DNA from: Saccharothrix sp. NRRL B-16348
GTDB lineage: Bacteria > Actinomycetota > Actinomycetes > Mycobacteriales > Pseudonocardiaceae
Assembly: GCF_001280085.1 (NCBI RefSeq)
Contig: NZ_LGED01000125.1
Location: 156,846-220,845, forward strand
DNA length: 64,000 nt
Reading direction: 5' to 3'
The translations under genes were made by a program, and so were the position numbers. Position 1 is the first letter of the stretch. Every line of letters begins with the position of its first letter. Below the pieces are notes generated by a model. It made no database searches and was not told the DNA's origin. It was given only the letters and a program-made list of their open reading frames with translations. Positions 27,283 to 36,076 of the stretch are shown here, one piece after another.

Positions 27283-28929
27283 TCACGACGGAAGCTGGAT
27301 CGACTGCCGATGACGGAATACGTTACGCGGATCGTACCGCAGCTTGACCTGCTGCAGACGTGGATAGGCGCCCTTGTAGTAGAGCCCGTGCCAGGGTGTT
27401 GACGACCTGTTCCACGCCCCATCGCTCAGGTCGGCATCGCAGTAGTTCAGGTAGGCCCCGTCGGAGGCGGCGTTCGGCACGGGAACACCGCCGGTGTCGG
27501 CATAGACGTCATAGTACACCTGGCGTGCCCAGGCGATGTTGACCGCATCATCGGCCGGATTCGACCACGGTGCCGCCCACAGTGCCTTGTACGCGGCGTC
27601 GCGATGCTGAATGGCGGTGTCCGCCTGGGGAACCGAAGCGGTCGCCCCACCGTAAGGGCTGAGGATGAGGTTGAGGTTCTTGTTCGATACGTCCGATCGG
27701 GTGAAGTGGCGGTAAATCGTCGCGGCCTGTGTCGCGGTGAACGGCTGCTTCATGAACGCCGACTTGTACTCGGCGCGCAGGGTCGGGTCGTTCGCCAGCG
27801 GGTTGGCGGTGGACGTGTATTTCATGAACTGCAGCCACGGCATCGGAGTGGTCTGCGTGAACAGCGGGGGCGCCGCGCCGTTGGCCAGGTGGGCGATGAA
27901 CGAATCCATGATCGACTGGGCGTTCGGCGTCGCCGCGTCGATCTGGGTCAGCGCGATGATCTGACCGTTCGACTTGTGGAAGACCTGGAAGAGGCAGGCC
28001 AGGTCACGACCCGGGCTGGACGGCGAGAGGTTCGCGGCGTGCCAGCTGCCGTAGTTGATGAGCAGCCGGGAGAACTGCGCCTCCGTCAGGTTGTTCAGGT
28101 TCCAGCCGGTGGCGTTGAACAGGACCTTCGCGGGCGGGTTCGGCAGCAGCTTGCGCGGGTCCGTGCCGGTGGCGCCGGGGGAGCGGAAGAAGTACCGCGT
28201 GATGACGCCGAAGTTGCCGCCACCGCCCCCGGTGTGCGCCCACCAGAGGTCGCGGTTGGGGTCGTTCGCCTCACGGGTCGCGAGAACCGTCTTCACCTGC
28301 CCCGAGGAGTTCACGGTGACGACCTCGACCGCGTAGAGGTGGTCGACCACGATGCCGTTGCGGCGGACCAGCCATCCCCAGCCGCCACCGGCGACGTGGC
28401 CGCCGAGGCCGACCGAGTAGCAGACACCGGCGGGAATGACCGTGCCCCAGGTCTGGTACAGCTTCTCGTACACGTCCAACAACGTCGCGCCGGTTTCCAT
28501 CGCGATCGAGTTGGTGGCCGCGTCGTAGTAGATCCGGTTCATGTTCGTGAGGTCGATGATGACCTTGGCGTCACCGCTGTAGACGAAGTCCTCGAAGCAG
28601 TGACCTCCGCCGCGAACGGTGATCTTCTTTCCCTGGCTGATCGCACCGGCCACGATCGGGGCGATCTGCTCGGGCGCATCTACGACGTAAACGTTGTCGG
28701 GCCTCGCCGACCATCGCGGGTTCAACCCTATGACCAAGTCCGGGTACTGAATGTCGGTAGCACAGACTGTCGTGGCGCTGCTCGTGGCAGCGACCGGACC
28801 GCCGCCGGCTTCGGTGGCCAACGCGGTACCCGAAAGCAGCGCACTCTCGACAAGTACCGAACCGCCCACTCCGATGGCGGTGCCGGCGAGGAACCTTCTT
28901 CGGCTGGGACCTTGCTGCTTCTCGGGCAT
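27283..28929 (-). CDS. Tat-exported bicovalent FAD oxidase (BBE type)
   Basis: A 548-residue protein. Tat signal RRRFLAGT and hydrophobic stretch to about residue 38; PCMH FAD domain with His110 in RGGGHCFED and Cys170 in PAGVCYSVGLGG, the pair that holds FAD by two bonds; C-terminal BBE motif YLNYCDADL. Relatives oxidise sugars, alcohols or natural-product intermediates with O2 outside the cell. Upstream of and cotranscribed with the SDR. A second, distinct member is at 57669. Confidence 0.92.
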   Translation of the reverse strand: MPEKQQGPSRRRFLAGTAIGVGGSVLVESALLSGTALATEAGGGPVAATSSATTVCATDIQYPDLVIGLNPRWSARPDNVYVVDAPEQIAPIVAGAISQGKKITVRGGGHCFEDFVYSGDAKVIIDLTNMNRIYYDAATNSIAMETGATLLDVYEKLYQTWGTVIPAGVCYSVGLGGHVAGGGWGWLVRRNGIVVDHLYAVEVVTVNSSGQVKTVLATREANDPNRDLWWAHTGGGGGNFGVITRYFFRSPGATGTDPRKLLPNPPAKVLFNATGWNLNNLTEAQFSRLLINYGSWHAANLSPSSPGRDLACLFQVFHKSNGQIIALTQIDAATPNAQSIMDSFIAHLANGAAPPLFTQTTPMPWLQFMKYTSTANPLANDPTLRAEYKSAFMKQPFTATQAATIYRHFTRSDVSNKNLNLILSPYGGATASVPQADTAIQHRDAAYKALWAAPWSNPADDAVNIAWARQVYYDVYADTGGVPVPNAASDGAYLNYCDADLSDGAWNRSSTPWHGLYYKGAYPRLQQVKLRYDPRNVFRHRQSIQLPS

Positions 28930-29072
28930 GTTTCCTCCACGCTACTTATCGGGAATTGCTGTCTCCTCCACGTTGACCGGGCAAGCGGTTCACAACCTAA
29001 ACGTGGATGTGGAGGCCAACATCTTCTATCGTGCGCAGTTGCCGGCCCTGCTTCCGGCGTGCGCGGGTGTGA

Positions 29073-29531
29073 TCAGCTCGTCGGAGCGTCCAGCGGATCG
29101 AACACGACGAGGGGGAACGTCCGGTCGGCCTTCGCCTGGGCGTCGGCGACGTGGGGGTACGCGGTGGTGAAGGCGGCGAAGAGCTTCTCGTGCTCGGCGC
29201 CTTCGGCGACTCGAGCCCGTACCCGGTGGATGGCGATGCCACCGGCACCGTCGGAGACCTCGATGGCCGTTTCGGGGTGTTTGCGAACATTGAAGTACCA
29301 GGCGGGATGCCGGTCGCTGCCACCGGCGGAAGCGACGACGACCCAGGTGCGGTCTCCGGGGGCGAACAAGCCGAGGGGGCTGACGTACCGGGTGCCCGAC
29401 TTGGCGCCGGTGTGGTGGAGCAGGAGAAGAGGGGTGCCCGCGAAGGGGCCGCTCACGACGCCGCCATTGGCGCGGAACTCCTCGGCCAGCCGACGGTTGA
29501 AGTCGTTGCCGTATTCGGTCAATTCGGTCAT
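29073..29531 (-). CDS. deazaflavin (F420)-dependent nitroreductase-family protein
   Basis: A 152-residue DDN-type split-barrel protein: FRANGGVVSGPFAGTPLLLLHHTGAKSGTRYVSPLG and HPAWYFNVRKHPETAIEV. ATG at 29531 is chosen; the frame extends upstream without domain content. Such proteins bind F420 (or another flavin) and reduce quinones or small electrophiles. Tandem with the FAD oxidase 143 bp downstream. Confidence 0.88.
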   Translation of the reverse strand: MTELTEYGNDFNRRLAEEFRANGGVVSGPFAGTPLLLLHHTGAKSGTRYVSPLGLFAPGDRTWVVVASAGGSDRHPAWYFNVRKHPETAIEVSDGAGGIAIHRVRARVAEGAEHEKLFAAFTTAYPHVADAQAKADRTFPLVVFDPLDAPTS

Positions 29532-30383
29532 CGGTCCTGGCTCCCGTTTGGGGTGGCCGGCAGCTGGGCATGTCTGCCGCGCCATTCCACGGCCCAATAA
29601 GAGCTGGTTGACGGCTGATGGCGAGGAGAACACCTGCAAAGAAGTCACGCTGCGACCCTCATGTGACAGTGTGGCAAGTCACAGACTCGCGCACGGCGGG
29701 GACAGTGAGTGATTGGCGCGACCCGGCGTTCCCGGATTGCCGAGTCGTGGGTGGCCTGCTTTCGTGGACCATATCGCTGCGGATAACCGATGCTACCACC
29801 GACGTGCCCTTGCGGAAGGAACTCTTCCGCCGGGCTGCACTCTTAGCCATACAGAATTTTAATGGTCGGCCCTAAGCCATTCGGAAGTTTAATGTCGAGG
29901 TTAGCTCGCGGCGTGTCCGCTGACTCCGGCTTGGGGAGATGCAGTATGTCGGCGTCCGAGATCGCCCGGCAACTGCGAGTGTCTGTCCCACAACTCGGTG
30001 TATATATGAGGGCGCCGATGGGTGGCCGAAGGCGATACCGGATTGGTCTCCAATGGTCCTTCCGGCGCGGACTGCCTCTCTCGCCGAAGCAGCTGGATCG
30101 GCCGGTCTCGGCGTTGCGGGAAGGCTCCGCCGCACACGGTTGCCGGCGGTGGACCTGGCGAGGGTCGCGGACCTGATCGGCCGGTCGAACGTGACGAGGA
30201 GTCAGGCCGGCGTCAGCCTCGACCGGAATCGCCCTAATTCGGATTATTCAACCTCTTGTAGCCGACTGTTCATGCACGATCGCGCCGAGTGACGCAGACC
30301 TGGTCCGTTGGACACCCTCCCGTCCGCTCTCCACGGGAAAACGGAGGCGACGGCCGCGCCGCACTTTTCGTAGATTGACCGGC
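29532..30383. other. long stretch without a recognisable gene
   Basis: About 850 bp with lower GC than the surroundings at its start. One short frame from 29946 (MSASEIARQLRVSVPQL) follows GGGGAG and looks like the first turn of an HTH protein but continues as arginine-rich shadow sequence. An 85-codon frame at 29618-29875 has no family. I call no gene; decayed sequence is likely. Confidence 0.4.
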
Positions 30384-30965
30384 GTGACCAAGCCCGACTA
30401 CCCCATCCGGACGAGGCGCCTGACCCTGCGCCCCTTCACCCTCGCCGACCACGCCGCCCTGCACTCCTGGCAGTCCCGCCCGGACGTCGTCCGCTACCTG
30501 TACGGCGAAGCGCGCACGCCCGAGGAGACCACCGACAGCCTGGCGCTGAAGGCAGCGGTGACGTGGCCGGAGAAGGAGGGCGACCACCTCGCGCTCGCGG
30601 TCGAGAAGGACGGCGAGGTCATCGGCGAAGCCGTGCTCAAGTGGCTCAGCGAGGCGCACCGGCAGGGCGAGGTCGGCTACATCTTCCACCCCGACCACCA
30701 CGGCAAGGGCTACGCCACCGAAGCCGCCGCCGCCATGCTCGACCTCGGCTTCACCCACCTCGGCCTGCACCGCGTCGTCGCGTCGTGCGACGCGTTCAAC
30801 GAGCCGTCGTGGCGCGTGATGGAACGGCTCGGCATGCGCCGCGAGGCCCACTTCCGGCACAACGAGATCTTCAAGGGCGCGTGGGGCGAGGAGCTGATCT
30901 ACGCGATCCTGGAGGACGAGTGGCACCGGATGGCGGACAGCCGGTGGCGGCCGGGCGGCGCATGA
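30384..30965 (+). CDS. GNAT acetyltransferase (RimJ/RimL-like)
   Basis: A 193-residue protein: TRRLTLRPFTLADHAALHSW opening, EVGYIFHPDHHGKGYATEAA acetyl-CoA site, and NEPSWRVMERLGMRREAHF. GTG at 30384 is chosen (a TTG at 30375 adds three residues). Transfers acetyl to an amine; the target is unknown and could be a protein N-terminus or a small amine. Followed 7 bp later by a small Cys-containing protein on the same strand. Confidence 0.9.
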   Translation: MTKPDYPIRTRRLTLRPFTLADHAALHSWQSRPDVVRYLYGEARTPEETTDSLALKAAVTWPEKEGDHLALAVEKDGEVIGEAVLKWLSEAHRQGEVGYIFHPDHHGKGYATEAAAAMLDLGFTHLGLHRVVASCDAFNEPSWRVMERLGMRREAHFRHNEIFKGAWGEELIYAILEDEWHRMADSRWRPGGA

Positions 30966-30972
30966 TGTCCGG

Positions 30973-31224
30973 ATGAAGAGGTTCACGGAGGACAGCGGCG
31001 CCTACGAGCACTGGCTGGCGGACAACCAGGACCAGTACGTCATCAACGCCGAGCGCAGCCTGAACCCGAACAACCTCATGCTGCACCGCGCCTCCTGCCG
31101 CACGATCAACGGCACACCGACCCGCGGCACCACGTGGGTGGGCAGCTACGTGAAGCTCGTGGGCACCCGCGCGGAGCTGGAGACCGAACACCCGACGGCC
31201 CGCGCGTGCCTCTGGTGCCTGTGA
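30973..31224 (+). CDS. small conserved protein with C-terminal CLWC
   Basis: An 83-residue protein translated 7 bp after the GNAT gene. LMLHRASCRTINGTP in the middle and the terminal CLWC give three conserved-looking cysteines and one His, a possible metal site. Similar short modules (LHRA-C-TI ... C--C) occur in actinobacterial proteins of unknown role. Convergent with the broken MFS gene, 4 bp away. Confidence 0.65.
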   Translation: MKRFTEDSGAYEHWLADNQDQYVINAERSLNPNNLMLHRASCRTINGTPTRGTTWVGSYVKLVGTRAELETEHPTARACLWCL

Positions 31225-31228
31225 ACCG

Positions 31229-32437
31229 CTAGGGCCACCGGGCACGACGGATCTCCGGCCGTGCCAGGGCGTGCACGGCCGGCACGGCGAGAGCGCCCGC
31301 GAGCACGAGCACCGCGGTCGGTGTGCCGAAGTGCTGGAGCAGCAGCCCGCCGGCCGCCGTGCCGGCGGGCACACCGGCGCCGAACAACGTCATCACCGCG
31401 GCGATCGTGCGCCCACGCCGTTCGTCGGCGACCTGCCGGAAGATCAGCACGTCGACCAGCACGCGCAACGTCGGCGCGCCGAGCACGGCGCAGAACAGGA
31501 TCGCCGCCACCCACCACGGACCCAGCGGCAGCGCGAGACCGGCGAACAGCGGAACCTCCGCCAGCGCCACGCCCAACAGAAGGGCGCCCGGCGGGAAGCG
31601 CCGGTGCAGCGGCCCGACCAGGGCGGCGCCCGCCAGCACGCCCGCCGCCATGCCGGACATCGCCAGGCCGATCGCCTAGGCGGCCACCGCCTGCTCGCGC
31701 AGCACGACCACGGCGATCAGCGCGATCGGCGCACCCGTCGTGTTGACCGCGACCACGAGCAGCGTCGCCGCGCGCAACGTCGGCACGTGCCAGATGCCTT
31801 TGACACCCGCGAGTAAGTGCGCTTCCCGCCGCGGCGCACCGGCTGCCGGCTCCGCCCTCGGCACGCGCAGCACCAATGCGCACGCCCACGACAGCACGAA
31901 CGACAGCGCGGTGAACACGAACGGCAGCGCGTGACCCAGGCCGTGCAGGAACCCTCCCAGCGGTGGGCCGACGAGCTGCGCGGACCCCGACCGGACCTCG
32001 TCCTGGGTGAGCGCGCCGGTGAGCTGATCCGGTGGCACGACCACGCGGATCAACAGCATCCGGGCCGCGCCACCGAACGGCTGCATCGCGCCGAGCACGA
32101 CCGCCACCAGCAGCAAACCGCCCCACGGCAGGCTGCCGGTCGTGAGGGCCACGGCCACTCCCGCCGTCACCACCGCCCGGGCGCCCTCGGTGACCAGCAG
32201 CACCCGCCGCCGGTCGTGCCGGTCCAGCACCGCGCCGGCGGGCAGTCCGGCCAGCAGCGTGGCGACCGCCTGCACCGCGCCGAACAAGCCCGCCTGCGCC
32301 GGCGACCCGGTGAGCGCCAGGATCGCGAGCGGATAGCCGATGTCCGCCACTTCGAGCCTCACCACGCTGAACGCCGACCCCGACCACAGCAGCCGGAACC
32401 GGCGGTTCTGCCACAGCGATGTCGCCCCCTGCGTCAT
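31229..32437 (-). pseudogene. MFS transporter interrupted by one in-frame amber codon
   Basis: 402 codons from ATG at 32437 to 31229 read as a complete major facilitator: SGSAFSVVRLEVADIGYPLAIL, GLPAGAVLDRHDRRRVLL (loop 2-3 motif), then ten or so further helices. Codon 254 is TAG (31676-31678), between VVVLREQAVAA and AIGLAMSGMAAG; frame and protein similarity continue on both sides, so this is a single substitution. An ATG at 31660 could restart the C-terminal part. Divergent from its likely ArsR-type regulator. Confidence 0.8.
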
Positions 32438-32451
32438 GCCGCCTCCATTTA

Positions 32452-32489
32452 CGCAACCATGAATGCTTACCGTAGCGTGAATGGTTGCG
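32452..32489. promoter_or_regulatory. inverted-repeat operator, MFS/ArsR
   Basis: CGCAACCAT (32452-32460) and ATGGTTGCG (32481-32489) are exact inverted copies 20 bp apart, in the 73-bp space between the divergent MFS and ArsR-type genes. The expected operator for the regulator. Confidence 0.65.
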
Positions 32490-32510
32490 CCGGTGTGAAA
32501 AGATGCGCCG

Positions 32511-33101
32511 GTGACCACCGACCACGACGAACACGGCCGGGGCGCCGTCCGGAAGGTCGCCGACGTGGAGACCTTCAAGGCACTCGGCGATCCGCTCCGC
32601 CTGGCGATCCTCCGCGTCCTCATGCGGCACGAGAACCAGGTCAGCTCGGTCAAGGAACTCGCCGGTGAGCTGGGGGAGCAGCCGACCAAGCTCTACCGGC
32701 ACGTCAAGCAGCTCGAAGCGCGCGGCCTGATCGAGACCGCCGAGACGAGGCTCGTCGCCGGGATCGTGGAGCACCGCTACCGCGCGTGCCAGTCCTCGCT
32801 CGTGCTCGACGCCGACTTCTTCGGCCGCCACCGCGACACGGAGGACGCCGCCGCGACGATCACCGCCGCGTTCGACGACTACCGCGACGAGTACCTCGAC
32901 GCGGCCCGTGCCGGACAAGTGACGGCGGCCCACGTCGAGCCGATCACCATCGCCGTCCGCCAGTCGATCCCCGCCGCGAAGGCCGCCGAGTTCCGCGACC
33001 GACTGGCCGCGCTCGTCCAGGACCTCCACGACACCGCGCACCACGACGACGGCGTCGAAGTCCGCCTGTTCGCCGCGTACTACGCACCGGACGGTCGGTG
33101 A
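32511..33101 (+). CDS. ArsR-type winged-helix regulator
   Basis: A 196-residue regulator: FKALGDPLRLAILRVLMRHENQVSSVKELAGELGEQPTKLYRHVKQLEARGLI is an ArsR/HTH_20 domain; the remaining 120 residues form a helical effector domain. GTG start at 32511. Divergent from the MFS pump, a common pump/regulator pair; the pump is now broken, so the regulator may be without purpose. Followed by a GGCT-like gene 17 bp downstream. Confidence 0.85.
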   Translation: MTTDHDEHGRGAVRKVADVETFKALGDPLRLAILRVLMRHENQVSSVKELAGELGEQPTKLYRHVKQLEARGLIETAETRLVAGIVEHRYRACQSSLVLDADFFGRHRDTEDAAATITAAFDDYRDEYLDAARAGQVTAAHVEPITIAVRQSIPAAKAAEFRDRLAALVQDLHDTAHHDDGVEVRLFAAYYAPDGR

Positions 33102-33118
33102 GGGGGGATCATCGGATC

Positions 33119-33745
33119 ATGCCGAGCCGGTTGGTCTGGTACGTCAGCTACGGGTCGAACATGCACGCCGAGCGGTTCGCGTGCTACCTCGCCGGTGGCA
33201 CGCCGGTCGGTGCGACGCGCGGTTACCCGGGGTGCCGGGACGCCAGCCCGCCGCTGGACACCATGGCGTTGGAGGTGCCCGGCGGGATCTACTTCGCCAC
33301 CGAGTCGCCCGTCTGGCTCGGCGGCCGGGCGTTCTACGACCCCGGCCTGCCCGGCACGGCGGCCGGCCGCGGCTACCTCGTCACCACCGCGCAGTTCGCC
33401 GACGTCGCCGCCCAGGAGATGTACCGCGACCCCGGCGCGGACCTCGACCTGACCGTGGTGATGGCCGACGGCAGGCACGCGCTCGGGCCCGGCCGCTACG
33501 AGACCCTGCTCCACCTCGGCGAGCACGACGGCCACCCGGCGCTGACGTTCACCGCACCGTGGAGCGCGGCCGACGTCGAGCACACCAAACCGTCCGCCAA
33601 CTACCTGACCATGCTCGCGAACGGCCTCGCCGAGACCCACGGCTGGAGCACCGGACGGATCGCCGACTACCTGGCCCGCCGCACGCCGTTCTGGACCGCG
33701 GCCGACATCGCGGCGCTGGTCAGTCCTTCGCCACCACCGCGTTGA
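33119..33745 (+). CDS. gamma-glutamylcyclotransferase-fold protein
   Basis: A 208-residue protein. VWYVSYGSNMHAERFACYLAGG matches the YGSN opening of GGCT/AIG2-fold proteins, which bind the substrate's carboxylate by this loop. The later part (PSANYLTMLANGL) is seen in actinobacterial members of this branch. Whether it acts on gamma-glutamyl amines is not shown. Translated from ATG at 33119 after GGGGGGA; its end overlaps the convergent SGNH gene by 26 bp. Confidence 0.65.
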   Translation: MPSRLVWYVSYGSNMHAERFACYLAGGTPVGATRGYPGCRDASPPLDTMALEVPGGIYFATESPVWLGGRAFYDPGLPGTAAGRGYLVTTAQFADVAAQEMYRDPGADLDLTVVMADGRHALGPGRYETLLHLGEHDGHPALTFTAPWSAADVEHTKPSANYLTMLANGLAETHGWSTGRIADYLARRTPFWTAADIAALVSPSPPPR

Positions 33746-34763
33746 GGTTCCCGTCGTCCCCGGCGACGCACGACGCCTCCCGCGCCGTCATGGCCAGGAA
33801 CTCCGACATGCACCGGCCGAACTGCTCGTAGCCCCGGTCGTTGGGGTGGAACGACTCCTGCAACGCGTGCCGCGCCCGTGCCTCGTCACGAAGGCCGTCG
33901 AAGTCCACCGTGAGCCGGGTGAACCACTCGTCGTCCATCTTCTTGCCACCCATGCACGCCTCGCGCTTCTCGCCGGCCTTCGCCAGGTCGAGGAACCGCG
34001 CCTCCACGGCCTTCGCCGCCGTCCGCAGACCCTCCGACAACTGCTCGACCGCCTGGTCCCGCACCCACTCCAGGTCACCCGTGCGCAACGGGCACCCGGC
34101 CAGGTTCTGCAGGTCGAACGGCAGCCCCGGCGCGACCGGCGCGGCGTAGGACTGCAGCACCAACGTGTAGGAACGGGGCGTGTAGCCCTCGTCCCGCAAC
34201 ACCCGGCGGACGTCGCGCAGCGCGCGCTCCACCTTGGGCGTCATCCGCTCGACCCGAGCCTTCCACTCGTCGGCCATGGCCTTCGCGCAGTCCGTGCGCC
34301 GCTCGATCCACGCCCGCAGGCACGCGCCGAGCACGTCGGCGAACCGGGGATCGTCGTTCGCGCCCACCGCCACCACGACCACCGACACCCGGTACTCGCG
34401 GGCGATCGCGGCCAGTTGCCGTGCCTGCGAGCCCTCGGTGTTGCGCAGCTGGTCGGTGATGCCGACCTGCTCGGAGTTCGCGCCGGAGCACGCCAGGTTG
34501 AACACCCGGTCCACGCCGGCGACCTGCGTCTTGTGCACCGACGCCTTCGTCGACCGGTGGCACCAGTTGCCGTTCTCGCCGTTCGTGCCCGGCTCGTACG
34601 ACCCCGCGCCCTCGCCGGCCATCGTGCTGTCGCCCAGCGCCACGATCGCCCGCGGCGCGTCACGCTTCGGGCCGGGCAGCGGGGGGTACGGCGAGTCGCT
34701 GACCAGCAGCAACAGGGCTAGCAGGGAGAAGGCCAGGGCAACGGAGACGAATCGGCGCAACAT
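33720..34763 (-). CDS. secreted or anchored SGNH/GDSL hydrolase
   Basis: A 347-residue protein: N-terminal hydrophobic signal or anchor (residues 5-23), block I IVALGDSTMAGEGAGSY, Asn/Gly blocks CSGAN and AVGANDDPRF, and ESFHPNDRGYEQFGRCMSEF at the C-terminus. Larger than the esterase at 15480 and only distantly related. Cysteines are spaced for several disulfides. Substrate unknown. Its start is 6 nt upstream of the ABC ATPase stop on the same strand; that gene lies to the right. Confidence 0.85.
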   Translation of the reverse strand: MLRRFVSVALAFSLLALLLLVSDSPYPPLPGPKRDAPRAIVALGDSTMAGEGAGSYEPGTNGENGNWCHRSTKASVHKTQVAGVDRVFNLACSGANSEQVGITDQLRNTEGSQARQLAAIAREYRVSVVVVAVGANDDPRFADVLGACLRAWIERRTDCAKAMADEWKARVERMTPKVERALRDVRRVLRDEGYTPRSYTLVLQSYAAPVAPGLPFDLQNLAGCPLRTGDLEWVRDQAVEQLSEGLRTAAKAVEARFLDLAKAGEKREACMGGKKMDDEWFTRLTVDFDGLRDEARARHALQESFHPNDRGYEQFGRCMSEFLAMTAREASCVAGDDGNLNAVVAKD

Positions 34764-34769
34764 CGGGTC

Positions 34770-35414
34770 CTATCCTACGGAGATCCGTCCGCCGCTGAGC
34801 ACCAGCGTGCGGTCCGCCGCCCGGTGCACCTCGTCGTGGTGCGTGGCGACCAGCACCGCCGAACCCGCGTCGGCCGCGCGCCGCAGCACCCGCACCGCGG
34901 TCGGCGCGCTGCGCTGGTCGAGGTGCGCGGTCGGCTCGTCGGCCAGCAGCACCTCCGGTTGGCCGACGACGGCCCTGGCCAGCGCGGCCCGCTGCTGCTG
35001 CCCGAACGACACCTCGGCCGGATAGCGGTCGGCCAGCTCGCCGATGCCCAGCTCCGCCAGCAGCTCGGTCACCCGGTCGAGTGAACCGCCGGTGCGGCCG
35101 AGCCGGAGCGGCAGCGCCACGTTCTCCGCCAGCGTCAGCTCACCGGCCAGGCCCAGCGCCTGCGGCAGCAACGCGCACACCTGCCACGACGGCGCCGACG
35201 TCAGCACCTCGCCGGCCATCTCCACCGTGCCGCTGTCCGCCTGGTCGAACCCCGCCAGCACGGCCAGCAACGCGCTCTTGCCCGACCCGGACGGCCCGGA
35301 CAACGTCACCAGCTCGCCCGGCGCCACCTCCAGGTCGACCCCGCGCAGCACGTGCACCGGCCCGCTCGCGTGCCGGAACGTCCGCTCGATCCCCTTCGCC
35401 AGCAACGCCGTCAT
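34770..35414 (-). CDS. ABC transporter ATP-binding protein 2
   Basis: A 214-residue ATPase: Walker A LSGPSGSGKSALL, Walker B VLLADEPTAHLD, switch His in ATHHD. The signature reads VSFGQQQRAAL, altered from the usual LSGGQ, so hydrolysis at that half-site may be weaker. ATG overlaps the stop of the first ATPase by 4 bp. Third gene of the permease-ATPase-ATPase operon. Confidence 0.88.
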   Translation of the reverse strand: MTALLAKGIERTFRHASGPVHVLRGVDLEVAPGELVTLSGPSGSGKSALLAVLAGFDQADSGTVEMAGEVLTSAPSWQVCALLPQALGLAGELTLAENVALPLRLGRTGGSLDRVTELLAELGIGELADRYPAEVSFGQQQRAALARAVVGQPEVLLADEPTAHLDQRSAPTAVRVLRRAADAGSAVLVATHHDEVHRAADRTLVLSGGRISVG

Positions 35415-36076
35415 GCCGCCAACGCCCCGTTCCGCAGGTCGAACCTGGTGTCCGCCAACGCGATCAGCCTCGGGTCGTGCGAGGCCACCACGACCGGCAC
35501 GCCCCGGCGCGCCAGGTCGGCCAACGTCTCCAGCACCAGGTCCGCCGACGACGTGTCCAGCTGCGACGTCGGCTCGTCGGCCAGCACGACCGTCGCCTGC
35601 CGTGCCAACGCGCACCCGAACGACAGCCGCTGCTGCTGCCCGCCCGACATCGCGGACACCTTCCAGGTGGCGGTGCCCGGCAGCCCCAGCTGCTCCAGCA
35701 CCTCGTCCACCCGCACGACCCGACCCGCCGCCTGCGCCGCCGCACGCAGGTTGTCGCCCACGTCCAGGTGACCGATCAGGTTGTCCGCCGGGTTCTGGAA
35801 CACCAACGCGATGTCGCGCCGCCGCAGCTTGCGCCGCGCGCCCGACGACAACCGCGCCGTGCCCATCCCGCGCAACTCCACCCCGCCCCGCGTCGGCCGT
35901 TCCACCAGGCTCAACACCCGCAGCAACGTCGACTTGCCCGACCCGGACGGCCCGGCCAGCACGGTCAGCCCCGTCGCGGGCACGTCCAACGTCACGTCCG
36001 ACACCGCGGTCACCGCACCGGCGGGCGTGCGGTAGTCCACACCCACCTCGCGCAACCGCAACACGTGCTCAACCAC
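35411..36076 (-). CDS. ABC transporter ATP-binding protein 1 (MacB/LolD-like)
   Basis: A 221-residue ATPase with canonical motifs: Walker A LAGPSGSGKSTLL, signature MSGGQQQRLSF, Walker B VVLADEPTSQLD, switch His in ASHD. Overlaps the permease by 8 bp. With the second ATPase it likely forms an asymmetric dimer: this one canonical, the other with a changed signature. Confidence 0.93.
   Translation of the reverse strand: MVEHVLRLREVGVDYRTPAGAVTAVSDVTLDVPATGLTVLAGPSGSGKSTLLRVLSLVERPTRGGVELRGMGTARLSSGARRKLRRRDIALVFQNPADNLIGHLDVGDNLRAAAQAAGRVVRVDEVLEQLGLPGTATWKVSAMSGGQQQRLSFGCALARQATVVLADEPTSQLDTSSADLVLETLADLARRGVPVVVASHDPRLIALADTRFDLRNGALAA

Noticed and set aside
29618-29875. 85-codon gene
   Set aside because: No family, no clear ribosome site and odd composition; left as unassigned.
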